Of a stretch of DNA of 64,000 nucleotides, positions 35,684-43,790 are shown piece by piece (positions within the stretch are counted from its first letter, which is position 1; each line of letters opens with the position of its first letter). The translations under genes were made by a program, and so were the position numbers. Origin of the DNA: Pseudoalteromonas sp. GCY. GTDB taxonomy: Bacteria > Pseudomonadota > Gammaproteobacteria > Enterobacterales > Alteromonadaceae. A model generated the notes under the pieces. The model was not told where the DNA came from. It saw nothing but the letters and a program-made list of their open reading frames with translations, and searched no databases. Location: NCBI RefSeq assembly GCF_016695175.1, contig NZ_CP068022.1:1-64000 (forward strand), written 5' to 3'.

Positions 35684-36994
35684 ATGAAAATGTTTAAAAA
35701 AATTACGTTAATAAGTGCGTTATTTAGCACAGGTTTAATAGCGCCGAGTCTCATTTCGGTCATACCAAATGTTAATTTGGCAACGGCTTATGCTGACTCA
35801 GAAACTAAAACCAAGCGTGTGCCCGCGCTACGCGAAAAAGTGTATAGTCAACTGGCCCGCGCGCAAAAACTTGCAGACGACGGTAAAGTTGCAGAGGGCC
35901 TCGCCGCATTAGATTCGGTGAAAGAACGCGTTTCGAGTATGAATAGCTACGAAGTGGCAATGATGTATAACTTCTATGGTTTTATTTATTACAACGAGAA
36001 CAAGCTCGACAAGGCAATCGAATCTTTCAAAGCAGTTATTGCTGAAGAATCTATTCCTGAGTCCCTGCGTCTTTCTACGACATTTAGTTTGGCTCAATTG
36101 GCCATGGCAAACAATGATTTTGAAAGTACATTATCATTCCTTGATCAGTGGAAAGAAGTTAATACCCAGGCCCCAAAAAGCAACTTTTATATTTTAAAGG
36201 CGCAAGCACAATATCAACTAAAAAAATATAATGATGCGATAAACAATATAAATACTGCGATTGATTTAGTTGAAGCCGACGGTGAACTGCCAAAAGAAAA
36301 CTGGTTAGTTCTTCAGCGTGCGATATATTACTCATTAAATCAGCCGAAAAAAGTAGCCGATGTTTTAGAGAAAATGGTTACCCTCTATGACAAACCACAA
36401 TACTGGATCCAGCTTGGCGGTATGTACGGTGAAATTGGTGCCGAGAAAAAACAGCTTGCAACATTTGAAACTGCGAAGCAAAGGGGCTTTATAAAATCAA
36501 AATCTGATTATATGCAACTTGCTCAAGTCTATTTAATGAACGCCTTGCCTTTTAAAGCAGCGGAAGCACTCGATAGCGGAATAAAAGCTGGTGTCGTTGA
36601 AGACAGCGCCAAAAACTTAACTTTTATCGCAGAAGCGTTCGTTCAAGCAAGAGAAGATAAAAAGTCACTACCTTTCTTCCTAGCTGCAACTGAAAAAGTT
36701 GAACATGGCAATTTAGATCAGAGACTTGCAGAGATCTACTTAAATCTTGAAAAGTATGATGAAGCCGCAGATCACGCCCGACTTGCTCTCAATAAAGGTG
36801 ATTTAACGTTTGAGTCTAACGCCTATGTTGCACTTGGAATGGCACAGTTTAACCTGCAAAACTTTGATGCTTCTATATTGGCCTTCGAACAAGCTGAAAA
36901 GCACAAAAAATCAGCAAATCTCGCTAAACAATGGATTAAATATGTGAAGCGAGAAAAAGTTCATGCTGAAACATTAAAACAAGCTTTATTATAA
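35684..36994 (+). CDS. TPR-repeat periplasmic protein of the TonB2 operon
   Basis: A 436-residue exported protein. A hydrophobic N-terminal signal (LISALFSTGLIAPSLISVIP) is followed by tandem tetratricopeptide-like helical repeats through to the C terminus (for example YNFYGFIYYNENKLDKAIESF, LRLSTTFSLAQLAMANNDFE, AYVALGMAQFNLQNFDASIL). TPR proteins at this position close most DUF3450-ExbB-ExbD-TonB operons and probably scaffold the complex in the periplasm; the mechanism is not established. A rho-independent terminator follows. Confidence 0.85.
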   Translation: MKMFKKITLISALFSTGLIAPSLISVIPNVNLATAYADSETKTKRVPALREKVYSQLARAQKLADDGKVAEGLAALDSVKERVSSMNSYEVAMMYNFYGFIYYNENKLDKAIESFKAVIAEESIPESLRLSTTFSLAQLAMANNDFESTLSFLDQWKEVNTQAPKSNFYILKAQAQYQLKKYNDAINNINTAIDLVEADGELPKENWLVLQRAIYYSLNQPKKVADVLEKMVTLYDKPQYWIQLGGMYGEIGAEKKQLATFETAKQRGFIKSKSDYMQLAQVYLMNALPFKAAEALDSGIKAGVVEDSAKNLTFIAEAFVQAREDKKSLPFFLAATEKVEHGNLDQRLAEIYLNLEKYDEAADHARLALNKGDLTFESNAYVALGMAQFNLQNFDASILAFEQAEKHKKSANLAKQWIKYVKREKVHAETLKQALL

Positions 36995-37014
36995 TATTTT
37001 ATAATCGCAACACC

Positions 37015-37039
37015 AAAGCCGCCTTCGGGCGGTTTTTTT
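37015..37039 (+). terminator. Terminator of the TonB2 operon
   Basis: Stem around GCCGCC/GGCGGT with a stable TTCG tetraloop and a long T run. Confidence 0.9.
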
Positions 37040-37088
37040 ATTTTTAAAAGTTCCAATTTTATTATGAAGATTTAATTACAATAATTTT

Positions 37089-37121
37089 GTGTAATCTTCG
37101 TGTAATAAAACCCCATTAATT
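37089..37121 (+). promoter_or_regulatory. PhoB-box-like repeat and -10 before the lipoprotein gene
   Basis: GTGTAATCTTCGTGTAAT (37089-37106) is an exact 7-base direct repeat with a 4-base spacer, i.e. an 11-bp period, as in Pho boxes. An AT-rich -10-like CATTAAT follows about 10 bases later, which is where a PhoB-dependent -10 would be. The half site GTGTAAT also occurs before the Na/Pi cotransporter gene. Confidence 0.5.
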
Positions 37122-37184
37122 TAGTCACATCATTTAAACACAGTAAAAAAATAATTTTTTAAAAGTCTACTATTGGAGTTAGCA

Positions 37185-38855
37185 ATGGAACTAAAAAACC
37201 TCTTCAGAGTCTCTGCAATCGTCGCTGCTATGGCACTTACTGGTTGTGGTGGTGACATCGAAGTTACACCTACTGTAAACGATAACAGCACTAACAATTC
37301 AAATAATACAACAAACAATGGCGATTCAGGCGGTGATACAGGTGGCGATACTGGCACAACTAACCCTTGTACAACTCGCGCTGTAGGAAGCACTGAAGTT
37401 CAAGGTACGTTCCAAGCACCACACTGTGTATACGGCACTGACTTTGCTTCTAAATCACTAGAAGTACAAGCCGATGTGACATTCAAAAAACTTGAGAATG
37501 GCGGTGCTCACGTATTTAAAGGTGCACTTTTAATCGGTAAAGATTGTAACACGTCAACAGGTTGTACAATCGAGGCGAACGGCCCAACACTGACTGTAGA
37601 GCCAGGTGCAGTAATGGCATTCACTTCTGGTGAGTCAGTGGTTCGTATCGCGCGTGGTGCGAAGATCAACGCAGTTGGTACTGCTGCTGAGCCAATTCGT
37701 TTCACTTCAGCAGCAGAATTTGACGCATTTAACCTAGCAGGTATCGGTCCACAGTTTGCTGACTGGGGTGGTATCATGGTTAACGGTTTTGGTATCACAA
37801 ACGAATGTACTGATGCAGAACGTGATGGCGACCTTTGTAATGCAGATTCTGAAGGTGTAACAAGCTACTATGGCGGTAAAAACAACGCAGATAGCAGCGG
37901 TCAAATCAAATATGCACACATTTGGTATGCAGGTTCTGGTCCTCGTGATGGCGGCCCTGGGGACGACTTAAACTCACTAACACTTAATGCTGTGGGTTCT
38001 GGTTCAAGCTTCGAATTCCTTCACATTCACCAAGGTTTTGACGATGGTATCGAATTCTTCGGTGGTGCTGCAAACATCAAAAATATCGTAGTAACAGATA
38101 CTCAAGATGATGGTATCGACGTTGATGCGGGCTGGCAGGGTAAAGGTCAGTTTATTATTGTTAAACACGGTACGATTCAAACAAAGCGTGACGTTACTTA
38201 TGCTGATGATAAAGGCGACGCGGTACTAATCCCTGCTGGCACTGAAGGCTTCATGGGTAACAACGGTTTTGAAACCGATGGTGAAAAAGCAGCTGGCCCT
38301 GATTATAGCCAAGCACCAGCATCTACGCTTAATTTCGCAAACGTAACTGTGATAACGACTGATGGTAACTCTATCCGTGATGATGACGAATCACAAGGCA
38401 TGAAGTTTGACGATGCAATCCGTGGTATGTATTACAACGCATTAGTAGTTAAATCATCAGCTTCGAATGGCACTGAATGTCTAGAATTCAAAGACCCAGA
38501 TGCAGCAGCAAACGCTGAAGCTGATACGCTTAACTACGTAAGCTCTGTACTTGCTTGTGCAGCAAACTTTAAAAATGGTTCTGACCCATTACCTGCAGGT
38601 GAAGGTAAAGAAGACTGGTTTGTTAACGCAGGTTCTAACCAAATTCTAAACGGTGCAGCTGACGTACTTGCAGCTGACGGCTTCTCAACAAATTCAAGCT
38701 CTACCGCTATCACTGTTGAAGCAAACGACCTAAGCAGCCTAAATGATAACTTCTTCACGACTGTTGATTACATTGGTGCGGTATCTGATAATGATACATC
38801 TTCTGAATGGTATCAGTGGGTTAAGAAAGCAATTGAGGCTTCAAACGCTGACTAA
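37185..38855 (+). CDS. Secreted lipoprotein paired with a TonB-dependent receptor
   Basis: A 556-residue lipoprotein: signal peptide with lipobox LTGC (Cys at about residue 22), then a low-complexity Asn/Thr/Gly linker (NDNSTNNSNNTTNNGDSGGD) suggesting a surface-tethered domain. The body has repeated short strands typical of a right-handed beta-helix (DDGIEFFGG, DDGIDVDAGW). ATG 37185 with GGAG seven bases upstream was preferred to TTG 37173. Codon use is strongly biased (CGT, GGT, GTT), a sign of high expression. Similar proteins occur next to TonB-dependent receptors in Alteromonadales and Bacteroidetes, but I know of no defined function. It likely captures a substrate for the receptor downstream. 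Confidence 0.8.
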   Translation: MELKNLFRVSAIVAAMALTGCGGDIEVTPTVNDNSTNNSNNTTNNGDSGGDTGGDTGTTNPCTTRAVGSTEVQGTFQAPHCVYGTDFASKSLEVQADVTFKKLENGGAHVFKGALLIGKDCNTSTGCTIEANGPTLTVEPGAVMAFTSGESVVRIARGAKINAVGTAAEPIRFTSAAEFDAFNLAGIGPQFADWGGIMVNGFGITNECTDAERDGDLCNADSEGVTSYYGGKNNADSSGQIKYAHIWYAGSGPRDGGPGDDLNSLTLNAVGSGSSFEFLHIHQGFDDGIEFFGGAANIKNIVVTDTQDDGIDVDAGWQGKGQFIIVKHGTIQTKRDVTYADDKGDAVLIPAGTEGFMGNNGFETDGEKAAGPDYSQAPASTLNFANVTVITTDGNSIRDDDESQGMKFDDAIRGMYYNALVVKSSASNGTECLEFKDPDAAANAEADTLNYVSSVLACAANFKNGSDPLPAGEGKEDWFVNAGSNQILNGAADVLAADGFSTNSSSTAITVEANDLSSLNDNFFTTVDYIGAVSDNDTSSEWYQWVKKAIEASNAD

Positions 38856-38885
38856 TTATCCGTAATGACCTTAGTTATTACAATT

Positions 38886-38910
38886 AAGGCGCAGTCATTG
38901 CGCCTTTTTT
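38886..38910 (+). terminator. Terminator between lipoprotein and receptor genes
   Basis: An 8-bp stem AAGGCGCA/TGCGCCTT with a 5-base loop and T6. The receptor ATG lies only about 23 bases further, so this probably sets a lipoprotein-to-receptor expression ratio by partial read-through. Confidence 0.8.
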
Positions 38911-38932
38911 ATGATTTTTGGCAGGATTGCAT

Positions 38933-41620
38933 ATGGATACTCAAATGAAATTTAAAAAAGTTGCTTTAGCCATCAGTACGGCACTCACAGTCGCAACTTC
39001 TCTACCAAGCGTTGCAGAAGAAGAACAGGCAATCGAAGAAGTTGTTGCGGTAGGTACTCGTTTGCAAGGTAGTGCTGCAGCGGTAATTGAAGAACGTAAA
39101 AACCAAGCCTTCGTTGCGGATATCTTAGGCGCAGAGCAGCTATCTAGAACAGGTGATAGTGATGCAGCATCCGCGCTACGTCGTGTTACCGGTCTTACGT
39201 TAGTTGACGGCAAGTTTATCTATGTTCGTGGCCTAGGTGAGCGTTACTCAAGTGCTCGCCTGAATGGTGCCGCAGTACCGAGCCCGGACTTAACCCGAAA
39301 CGTTATTCCACTCGATATTTTTCCAGCAAGCATTATTGAAAGTCTAGCGGTACAAAAAGCTTATTCTCCGTCAATGCCTGCTGCATTCGGTGGTGGTAAC
39401 ATCGATATCCGTACTAAGTCTGTACCATCGGAGTTCACCGCGGGTATTGAGGTAGGTATTGGCCAAAACTTTAATTCTGATAAAGGCTTTACCTACAGCG
39501 GAACCGCGGAAGGTATACCTCAAGTGCTACAAGATGCGGTTGTAAGATATCGTGGTAACTTTGACATCGGCGAAGTTGTAGACAAAAACGGGTTCAAAGA
39601 TAAAGACGGACTAACACGTGCGGATCAAGCAATTGACGTGATCAAAGGTTTTGTGTCATCACTTCCTCGCGATATTCAAGTCAAAGAAGAGTCACTAGAT
39701 CCAAACTTTGATGTAAAAGCCAACATTGGCAATAGTTTCCAAGAAGATTGGTTAGGCGGCACGGTAGGCTTTATGCTTGCGGGCTCCTATGACAACGATT
39801 GGAATTATAGCGACCGCACAACGGGCGTTATTGACGACACATTAGCTGAAAACTGTACTTCAAAACTAGAGACCGCTGAAGATACAGCCAATTCCTGTTA
39901 TGTGACACTTAAAGAATCTAAAGTAACGACTGAGACTGAACGCCTAAATGGTGTATTCAATATCGGTTACCGCTTAGATCAGCATAGCATTACTTATTCT
40001 AAGATTTATCTCGAAGATAACGAAACCGAATCAGAGTTTTCCGTGTTACAAAGCCCTAACGGCAGTACCGTTAGAACAATCGCGGGAACGGGCGCTGCAC
40101 AGCGTTCACATCAGTTTGATTACGAAGAGCGCACGTTGGATATCGACCAAGTGATTGGTCAACACACGTTCCTCGATTACTGGGGGGTAGGCTTTGACTG
40201 GCAGTATACAGAGTCAAAAGCGCAAACCGATATTCCAACAGAAATCGACTTTAAGTTTATTGATAACTATAACCAAGACGGTTCTTATAAAAACTCCATC
40301 GTTACCGGTGATGATAACCGTATAACGTACGCCTTTACAGACATGGAAGACAACGTAAAGTCTTACAGCGGCAATGTCACCTTACCGTTAACCTTCGAGG
40401 GCATAGAAATTACCCTTAAAGGTGGTTATGACTTTATGGATAGAGCGCGTGTTTACAATACCAGTAACTTCGTTGTAAATAACAAAAGTGGCATATCCAT
40501 CCCAGTAAACTTTGATGAATCTGAGATCTATGCATTATCTGGTTATCTTGACGATGAGTTTTTGAACAATAACACTTTCTTGTTGACCTTCAACGAACCT
40601 CAGGCACCAGCGGCAGACGATTATATCGCTGCTCAAAAGATTGATGCGGGCTATGGTGAGTTTGATATCTTCTTTGACAATACCTGGCGTATTAGTGGTG
40701 GTATTCGTTACGAAGACTTTAAACAAGTGTCACTTGCAACATCGAGTCTAATCTTCGACCGCGTAACGATGGAAACGATTTACGATGAGGAGCGCATTTT
40801 AGCTGGTACAGTTAACGAAGATAACTTCTTTAACGCACTATCGCTAACGTATCTTTCAGACGGTAACTATCAAGTACGTTTTGGTTATGGTGAAACCACA
40901 GTACGTCCTGACTTACGTGAGTTAGTACCGGTTGCCTACTATGACCCATTAACCGATATCCGCACCTTCGGTGTAGCTGGCCTTAAGAGTAGCGACCTGA
41001 AAAACTATGACGCGCGCTTTGAATACTATATGGATAATGGCGATAACTTCTCAGTTGCGGCATTCTATAAAGACATCACGGCGCCAATAGAAACTATCTT
41101 GCGCGTTGGTGATGAAGACTATACAGCAACCTTCGTAAACGGTGAGGAAGGTGAAGTATACGGTATCGAAGCCGAATGGTTATACGACTTATCGGGCCTT
41201 GCGAGTGGCTTCTTTACGTCAGTTAACATCACCCTGAGTGATTCTGAAGTATCGATAGATCCTGCTCGTGCTGGTAACTTAACCAACCCAACGAAGCGTA
41301 TGACGGGTCACTCAGAGTATGTAGTTAATATGCAATTAAACTATGACTCGGCTGATGGTCAACACAGTGGTTCATTAGTGTATAACGTCTTTGGTGAGCG
41401 TATTTTGGCTTCAGGGATCGGCGGTAGAGATGATGCTTATGAGCAACCATTCCACTCACTTGACCTAGTATATACTTGGTATCCTGACTTTAACTCTAAA
41501 GTTAAATTTAAAGTCAAGAACTTGCTAAATGAAGATCAAGAAGTAACTCAATCTGACGTAGTGGTGCGACAAAAAGATGTCGGCACCTCTGTTAGCCTGA
41601 GCTACAGCTACGAGTTCTAA
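38933..41620 (+). CDS. TonB-dependent outer-membrane receptor
   Basis: A receptor of 895 residues with a signal peptide (TALTVATSLPSVA), a TonB-box-like IEEVVAVGTR near the mature N terminus, a plug domain (about 60-165: RRVTGLTLVDGKFIYVRGLGERYSS and NVIPLDIFPASIIESLAVQKAYSPSMPAAFGGGNIDIRTK) and a 22-strand beta-barrel ending in the aromatic C terminus SVSLSYSYEF. ATG 38933 has AGGA six bases upstream; TTG 38918 and ATG 38945 are less likely. It follows the surface lipoprotein across a terminator-like hairpin and the TonB2 operon across 1.9 kb. The substrate is unknown. The Pho-like control of its neighbours suggests a phosphorus compound (inference). Confidence 0.92.
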   Translation: MDTQMKFKKVALAISTALTVATSLPSVAEEEQAIEEVVAVGTRLQGSAAAVIEERKNQAFVADILGAEQLSRTGDSDAASALRRVTGLTLVDGKFIYVRGLGERYSSARLNGAAVPSPDLTRNVIPLDIFPASIIESLAVQKAYSPSMPAAFGGGNIDIRTKSVPSEFTAGIEVGIGQNFNSDKGFTYSGTAEGIPQVLQDAVVRYRGNFDIGEVVDKNGFKDKDGLTRADQAIDVIKGFVSSLPRDIQVKEESLDPNFDVKANIGNSFQEDWLGGTVGFMLAGSYDNDWNYSDRTTGVIDDTLAENCTSKLETAEDTANSCYVTLKESKVTTETERLNGVFNIGYRLDQHSITYSKIYLEDNETESEFSVLQSPNGSTVRTIAGTGAAQRSHQFDYEERTLDIDQVIGQHTFLDYWGVGFDWQYTESKAQTDIPTEIDFKFIDNYNQDGSYKNSIVTGDDNRITYAFTDMEDNVKSYSGNVTLPLTFEGIEITLKGGYDFMDRARVYNTSNFVVNNKSGISIPVNFDESEIYALSGYLDDEFLNNNTFLLTFNEPQAPAADDYIAAQKIDAGYGEFDIFFDNTWRISGGIRYEDFKQVSLATSSLIFDRVTMETIYDEERILAGTVNEDNFFNALSLTYLSDGNYQVRFGYGETTVRPDLRELVPVAYYDPLTDIRTFGVAGLKSSDLKNYDARFEYYMDNGDNFSVAAFYKDITAPIETILRVGDEDYTATFVNGEEGEVYGIEAEWLYDLSGLASGFFTSVNITLSDSEVSIDPARAGNLTNPTKRMTGHSEYVVNMQLNYDSADGQHSGSLVYNVFGERILASGIGGRDDAYEQPFHSLDLVYTWYPDFNSKVKFKVKNLLNEDQEVTQSDVVVRQKDVGTSVSLSYSYEF

Positions 41621-41641
41621 GGAACAACTAAGCTTTAACCA

Positions 41642-41667
41642 AAGCCAAGGCATGCCTTGGCTTTTTT
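41642..41667 (+). terminator. Terminator after the receptor gene
   Basis: A 10-bp stem AAGCCAAGGC/GCCTTGGCTT with an AT loop-centre and a T run. Confidence 0.9.
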
Positions 41668-41840
41668 GATCTTTATCAATCTTCGAGATATTTTTTCCTA
41701 CTAATTCATTATTTCATAGACTAAGTTCTGTAACTTTGTGTATAGTTGGTCTATATATAAAAATATATCCAAATACTTCAGTAGGTTACTAGGTTGTTAA
41801 TATACTTGTCATATTTAACCAGTAACATTATTTAAGAGCT

Positions 41841-41950
41841 TTAAAAACAAAACCATAGCTCGTTTCGTACCGAGTTCTTGTTGACGCAAATGCGTTTAAT
41901 TAGGACAACCTTTACATGTTGTATCCAAACCCCGCCATGCGGGGTTTTTT
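41841..41950 (+). ncRNA. Candidate structured small RNA or asd leader
   Basis: The 444-base gap between the receptor gene and asd holds no reading frame but ends in a strong terminator at 41927-41950. Upstream is a possible promoter, TTGTCA (41806-41811), 17-bp spacer, TATTTA (41829-41834), predicting an RNA of about 110 nt. It contains three further hairpins: CTCG/CGAG (41859-41874), ACGC/GCGT (41884-41895), and GGA-CAAC/GTTG-TCC (41903-41926). No match to Spot 42, RyhB or a lysine riboswitch is apparent to me. It could be a trans-acting sRNA or a transcription-attenuating leader of asd. Confidence 0.45.
41927..41950 (+). terminator. Strong orphan terminator upstream of asd
   Basis: A 9-bp GC-rich stem AAACCCCGC/GCGGGGTTT, CAT loop, T6. 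It is 260 bases beyond the receptor gene's own terminator, so it must end another transcript. Confidence 0.9.
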
Positions 41951-42038
41951 ATTTATTAAATTCCTAATTTCTAGCTAGTCCACCGCGTCTTCTTTTGCTA
42001 TGGTAGCCATCTAGACATACGACTCACGCAATGATCCG

Positions 42039-42044
42039 TATAAT
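42039..42044 (+). promoter_or_regulatory. -10 element of the asd promoter
   Basis: A perfect TATAAT lies 21 bases before the asd ATG. No good -35 is present at 16-18 bp (TAGACA at 42012 is 21 bp away), so an activator or extended contacts may be needed. Confidence 0.4.
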
Positions 42045-42064
42045 CAAGAATTAAGGCACATAAC

Positions 42065-43180
42065 ATGAAAAAAGTAGGACTCGTCGGCTGGCGTGGAATG
42101 GTTGGCTCCGTGCTAATGGAGCGTATGCAGCAAGAAAATGACTTTGATGTCATTGATCCACACTTCTTTACTACCTCACAAGGAGGTCAACTCGGCCCCG
42201 TTGTTAAAGGCGGTGGTGAGCCAAAGCCGCTTCAAGACGCAAGCGATATTCAATCGCTTAGCGAAATGGATATTATCATCTCCTGCCAAGGCGGAGATTA
42301 TACCAAATCTGTATATCCTTCATTGCGTGAACAGGGCTGGGAAGGCTATTGGATAGATGCAGCCTCAGCACTGAGAATGGAAAAAGACAGTATTATTGTG
42401 CTTGACCCTGTCAACAAAGATGTCATTCAACAAGGTCTTGAACAAGGTGTAAAAACCTTTGTCGGTGGTAATTGCACGGTTTCTCTTATGCTACTTGCGC
42501 TTGGTGGTTTATTCGAGCAAGACTTAATAGAGTGGGTAAGCCCGATGACCTATCAAGCGGCGTCAGGTGCAGGCGCAAGAAATATGCGTGAACTCATCAC
42601 TCAAATGGGTGAGATCCACAGCTCGGTTAAAGCACAACTTGACGACCCAAGTTCAGCCATCTTAGAAATCGATAAGCTAGTGGCAGAAAAAATCAAAGAT
42701 GAATCTTTACCACAAGATCAATTTGGTGTGCCGTTAGCCGGCAGCTTAATTCCATGGATTGACGTTCCAATGCCGTCTGGTCAAAGTAAAGAAGAATGGA
42801 AAGCACAAGTAGAAGCAAACAAAATCCTTGGCTCGTCAAAGCAGCCTATTCCTATCGACGGATTGTGCGTACGAATTGGCGCGATGCGCTGTCATTCACA
42901 AGCGCTCACCATCAAGTTACGTGAAAATCGAAGCGTCGAAGAAATAGAGGAAATTCTAGCGGCACATAATGAATGGGTTCGCGTCATTCCAAATGAGCGT
43001 GATATTACGGCAAAAGAGCTAACTCCTGTAAATGTCACTGGCACACTGAGTATTCCTGTAGGCAGGATAAGAAAGCTCACAATGGGTGAAAAATATATCA
43101 GTGCATTTACTGTTGGTGATCAACTTTTATGGGGGGCGGCAGAGCCACTTCGTAGAATGTTAAGGATCATTACAGGTTAA
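42065..43180 (+). CDS. asd: Aspartate-semialdehyde dehydrogenase
   Basis: NADPH-dependent reduction of aspartyl phosphate to aspartate semialdehyde, the branch to lysine/DAP, threonine and methionine. The 371 residues match the gammaproteobacterial Asd type (E. coli 367). It has the N-terminal nucleotide-binding [14 protein letters not shown], the catalytic Cys in [10 protein letters not shown], and [14 protein letters not shown]. It is transcribed alone between a structured leader region and a terminator. The GCATAACATG context has only a modest ribosome binding site (AAGG 11 bases upstream). Confidence 0.97.
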   Translation: MKKVGLVGWRGMVGSVLMERMQQENDFDVIDPHFFTTSQGGQLGPVVKGGGEPKPLQDASDIQSLSEMDIIISCQGGDYTKSVYPSLREQGWEGYWIDAASALRMEKDSIIVLDPVNKDVIQQGLEQGVKTFVGGNCTVSLMLLALGGLFEQDLIEWVSPMTYQAASGAGARNMRELITQMGEIHSSVKAQLDDPSSAILEIDKLVAEKIKDESLPQDQFGVPLAGSLIPWIDVPMPSGQSKEEWKAQVEANKILGSSKQPIPIDGLCVRIGAMRCHSQALTIKLRENRSVEEIEEILAAHNEWVRVIPNERDITAKELTPVNVTGTLSIPVGRIRKLTMGEKYISAFTVGDQLLWGAAEPLRRMLRIITG

Positions 43181-43185
43181 TTTCT

Positions 43186-43214
43186 AAAGGCGCCGTTGGC
43201 GCCTTTTGTTTTTT
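43186..43214. terminator. Terminator between convergent asd and small secreted-protein genes
   Basis: Stem AAAGGCGCC/GGCGCCTTT with a GTT loop. The + strand has T-rich sequence after it (TTTTGTTTTTT); the minus side is weaker but may serve the opposing gene. Confidence 0.85.
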
Positions 43215-43557
43215 AATCGATAACTTTTGTAAGACCGATTAAGGCATTTTCACTCTCACCATCGTGGCATCGAGTATCACCGCTATCTCTATTTTCAATA
43301 ACTAAGCGATATACAGTGCGGTATTTTTCACCTTCACGGATAGCATCTAAAACCGGAGCCAAAAGGTAGTGCTGTTCTGGATAAATAATAACAGGCTCAA
43401 GATCGACTCCGGACCCACGCTCAAACCTAACTTCGTAGCTATTATTACCATTTGAATATAGGTCGTACACAATGCCTTTACACGTAAATACAACCGCATA
43501 TGACTTCAATGAGATAAGCGCAAGGCTCACTAACATTAGTTTGATAAATCCTTTCAT
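43213..43557 (-). CDS. Small secreted hypothetical protein, 114 aa
   Basis: I do not recognise the family. The N terminus (MKGFIKLMLVSLALISLKSYA) is a clear signal peptide, and the mature part of about 93 residues is probably a beta-rich periplasmic or secreted domain with two cysteines (FTCKG and TRCHDG) that could form one disulfide. GAGGA sits five bases before the ATG. It is monocistronic and convergent with asd. Confidence 0.7.
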   Translation of the reverse strand: MKGFIKLMLVSLALISLKSYAVVFTCKGIVYDLYSNGNNSYEVRFERGSGVDLEPVIIYPEQHYLLAPVLDAIREGEKYRTVYRLVIENRDSGDTRCHDGESENALIGLTKVID

Positions 43558-43790
43558 ACATTCCTCTATTTAATTTTGACGCCAATACCATTATCAGCAA
43601 CAAGAAGGTAGCAACACTGCATTACTATTTGTTTTCAGAAAAATTACTTCAAGTAACATTTATCATATCCTTACAGCCTCGAAACGCTAATTCAATTACG
43701 ATGTTTGTTACAAAATATCTCACCTTAATTTTGTTGGGCTATAGTTACCTTGATTAAACAATAATCTACGCTCGCGCTACGGAGAGACGA

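Noticed and set aside
41680..42064. Lysine riboswitch before asd
   Set aside because: The region is structured, but it is shorter than a lysine riboswitch and I see none of its conserved core; kept as an unassigned RNA instead.
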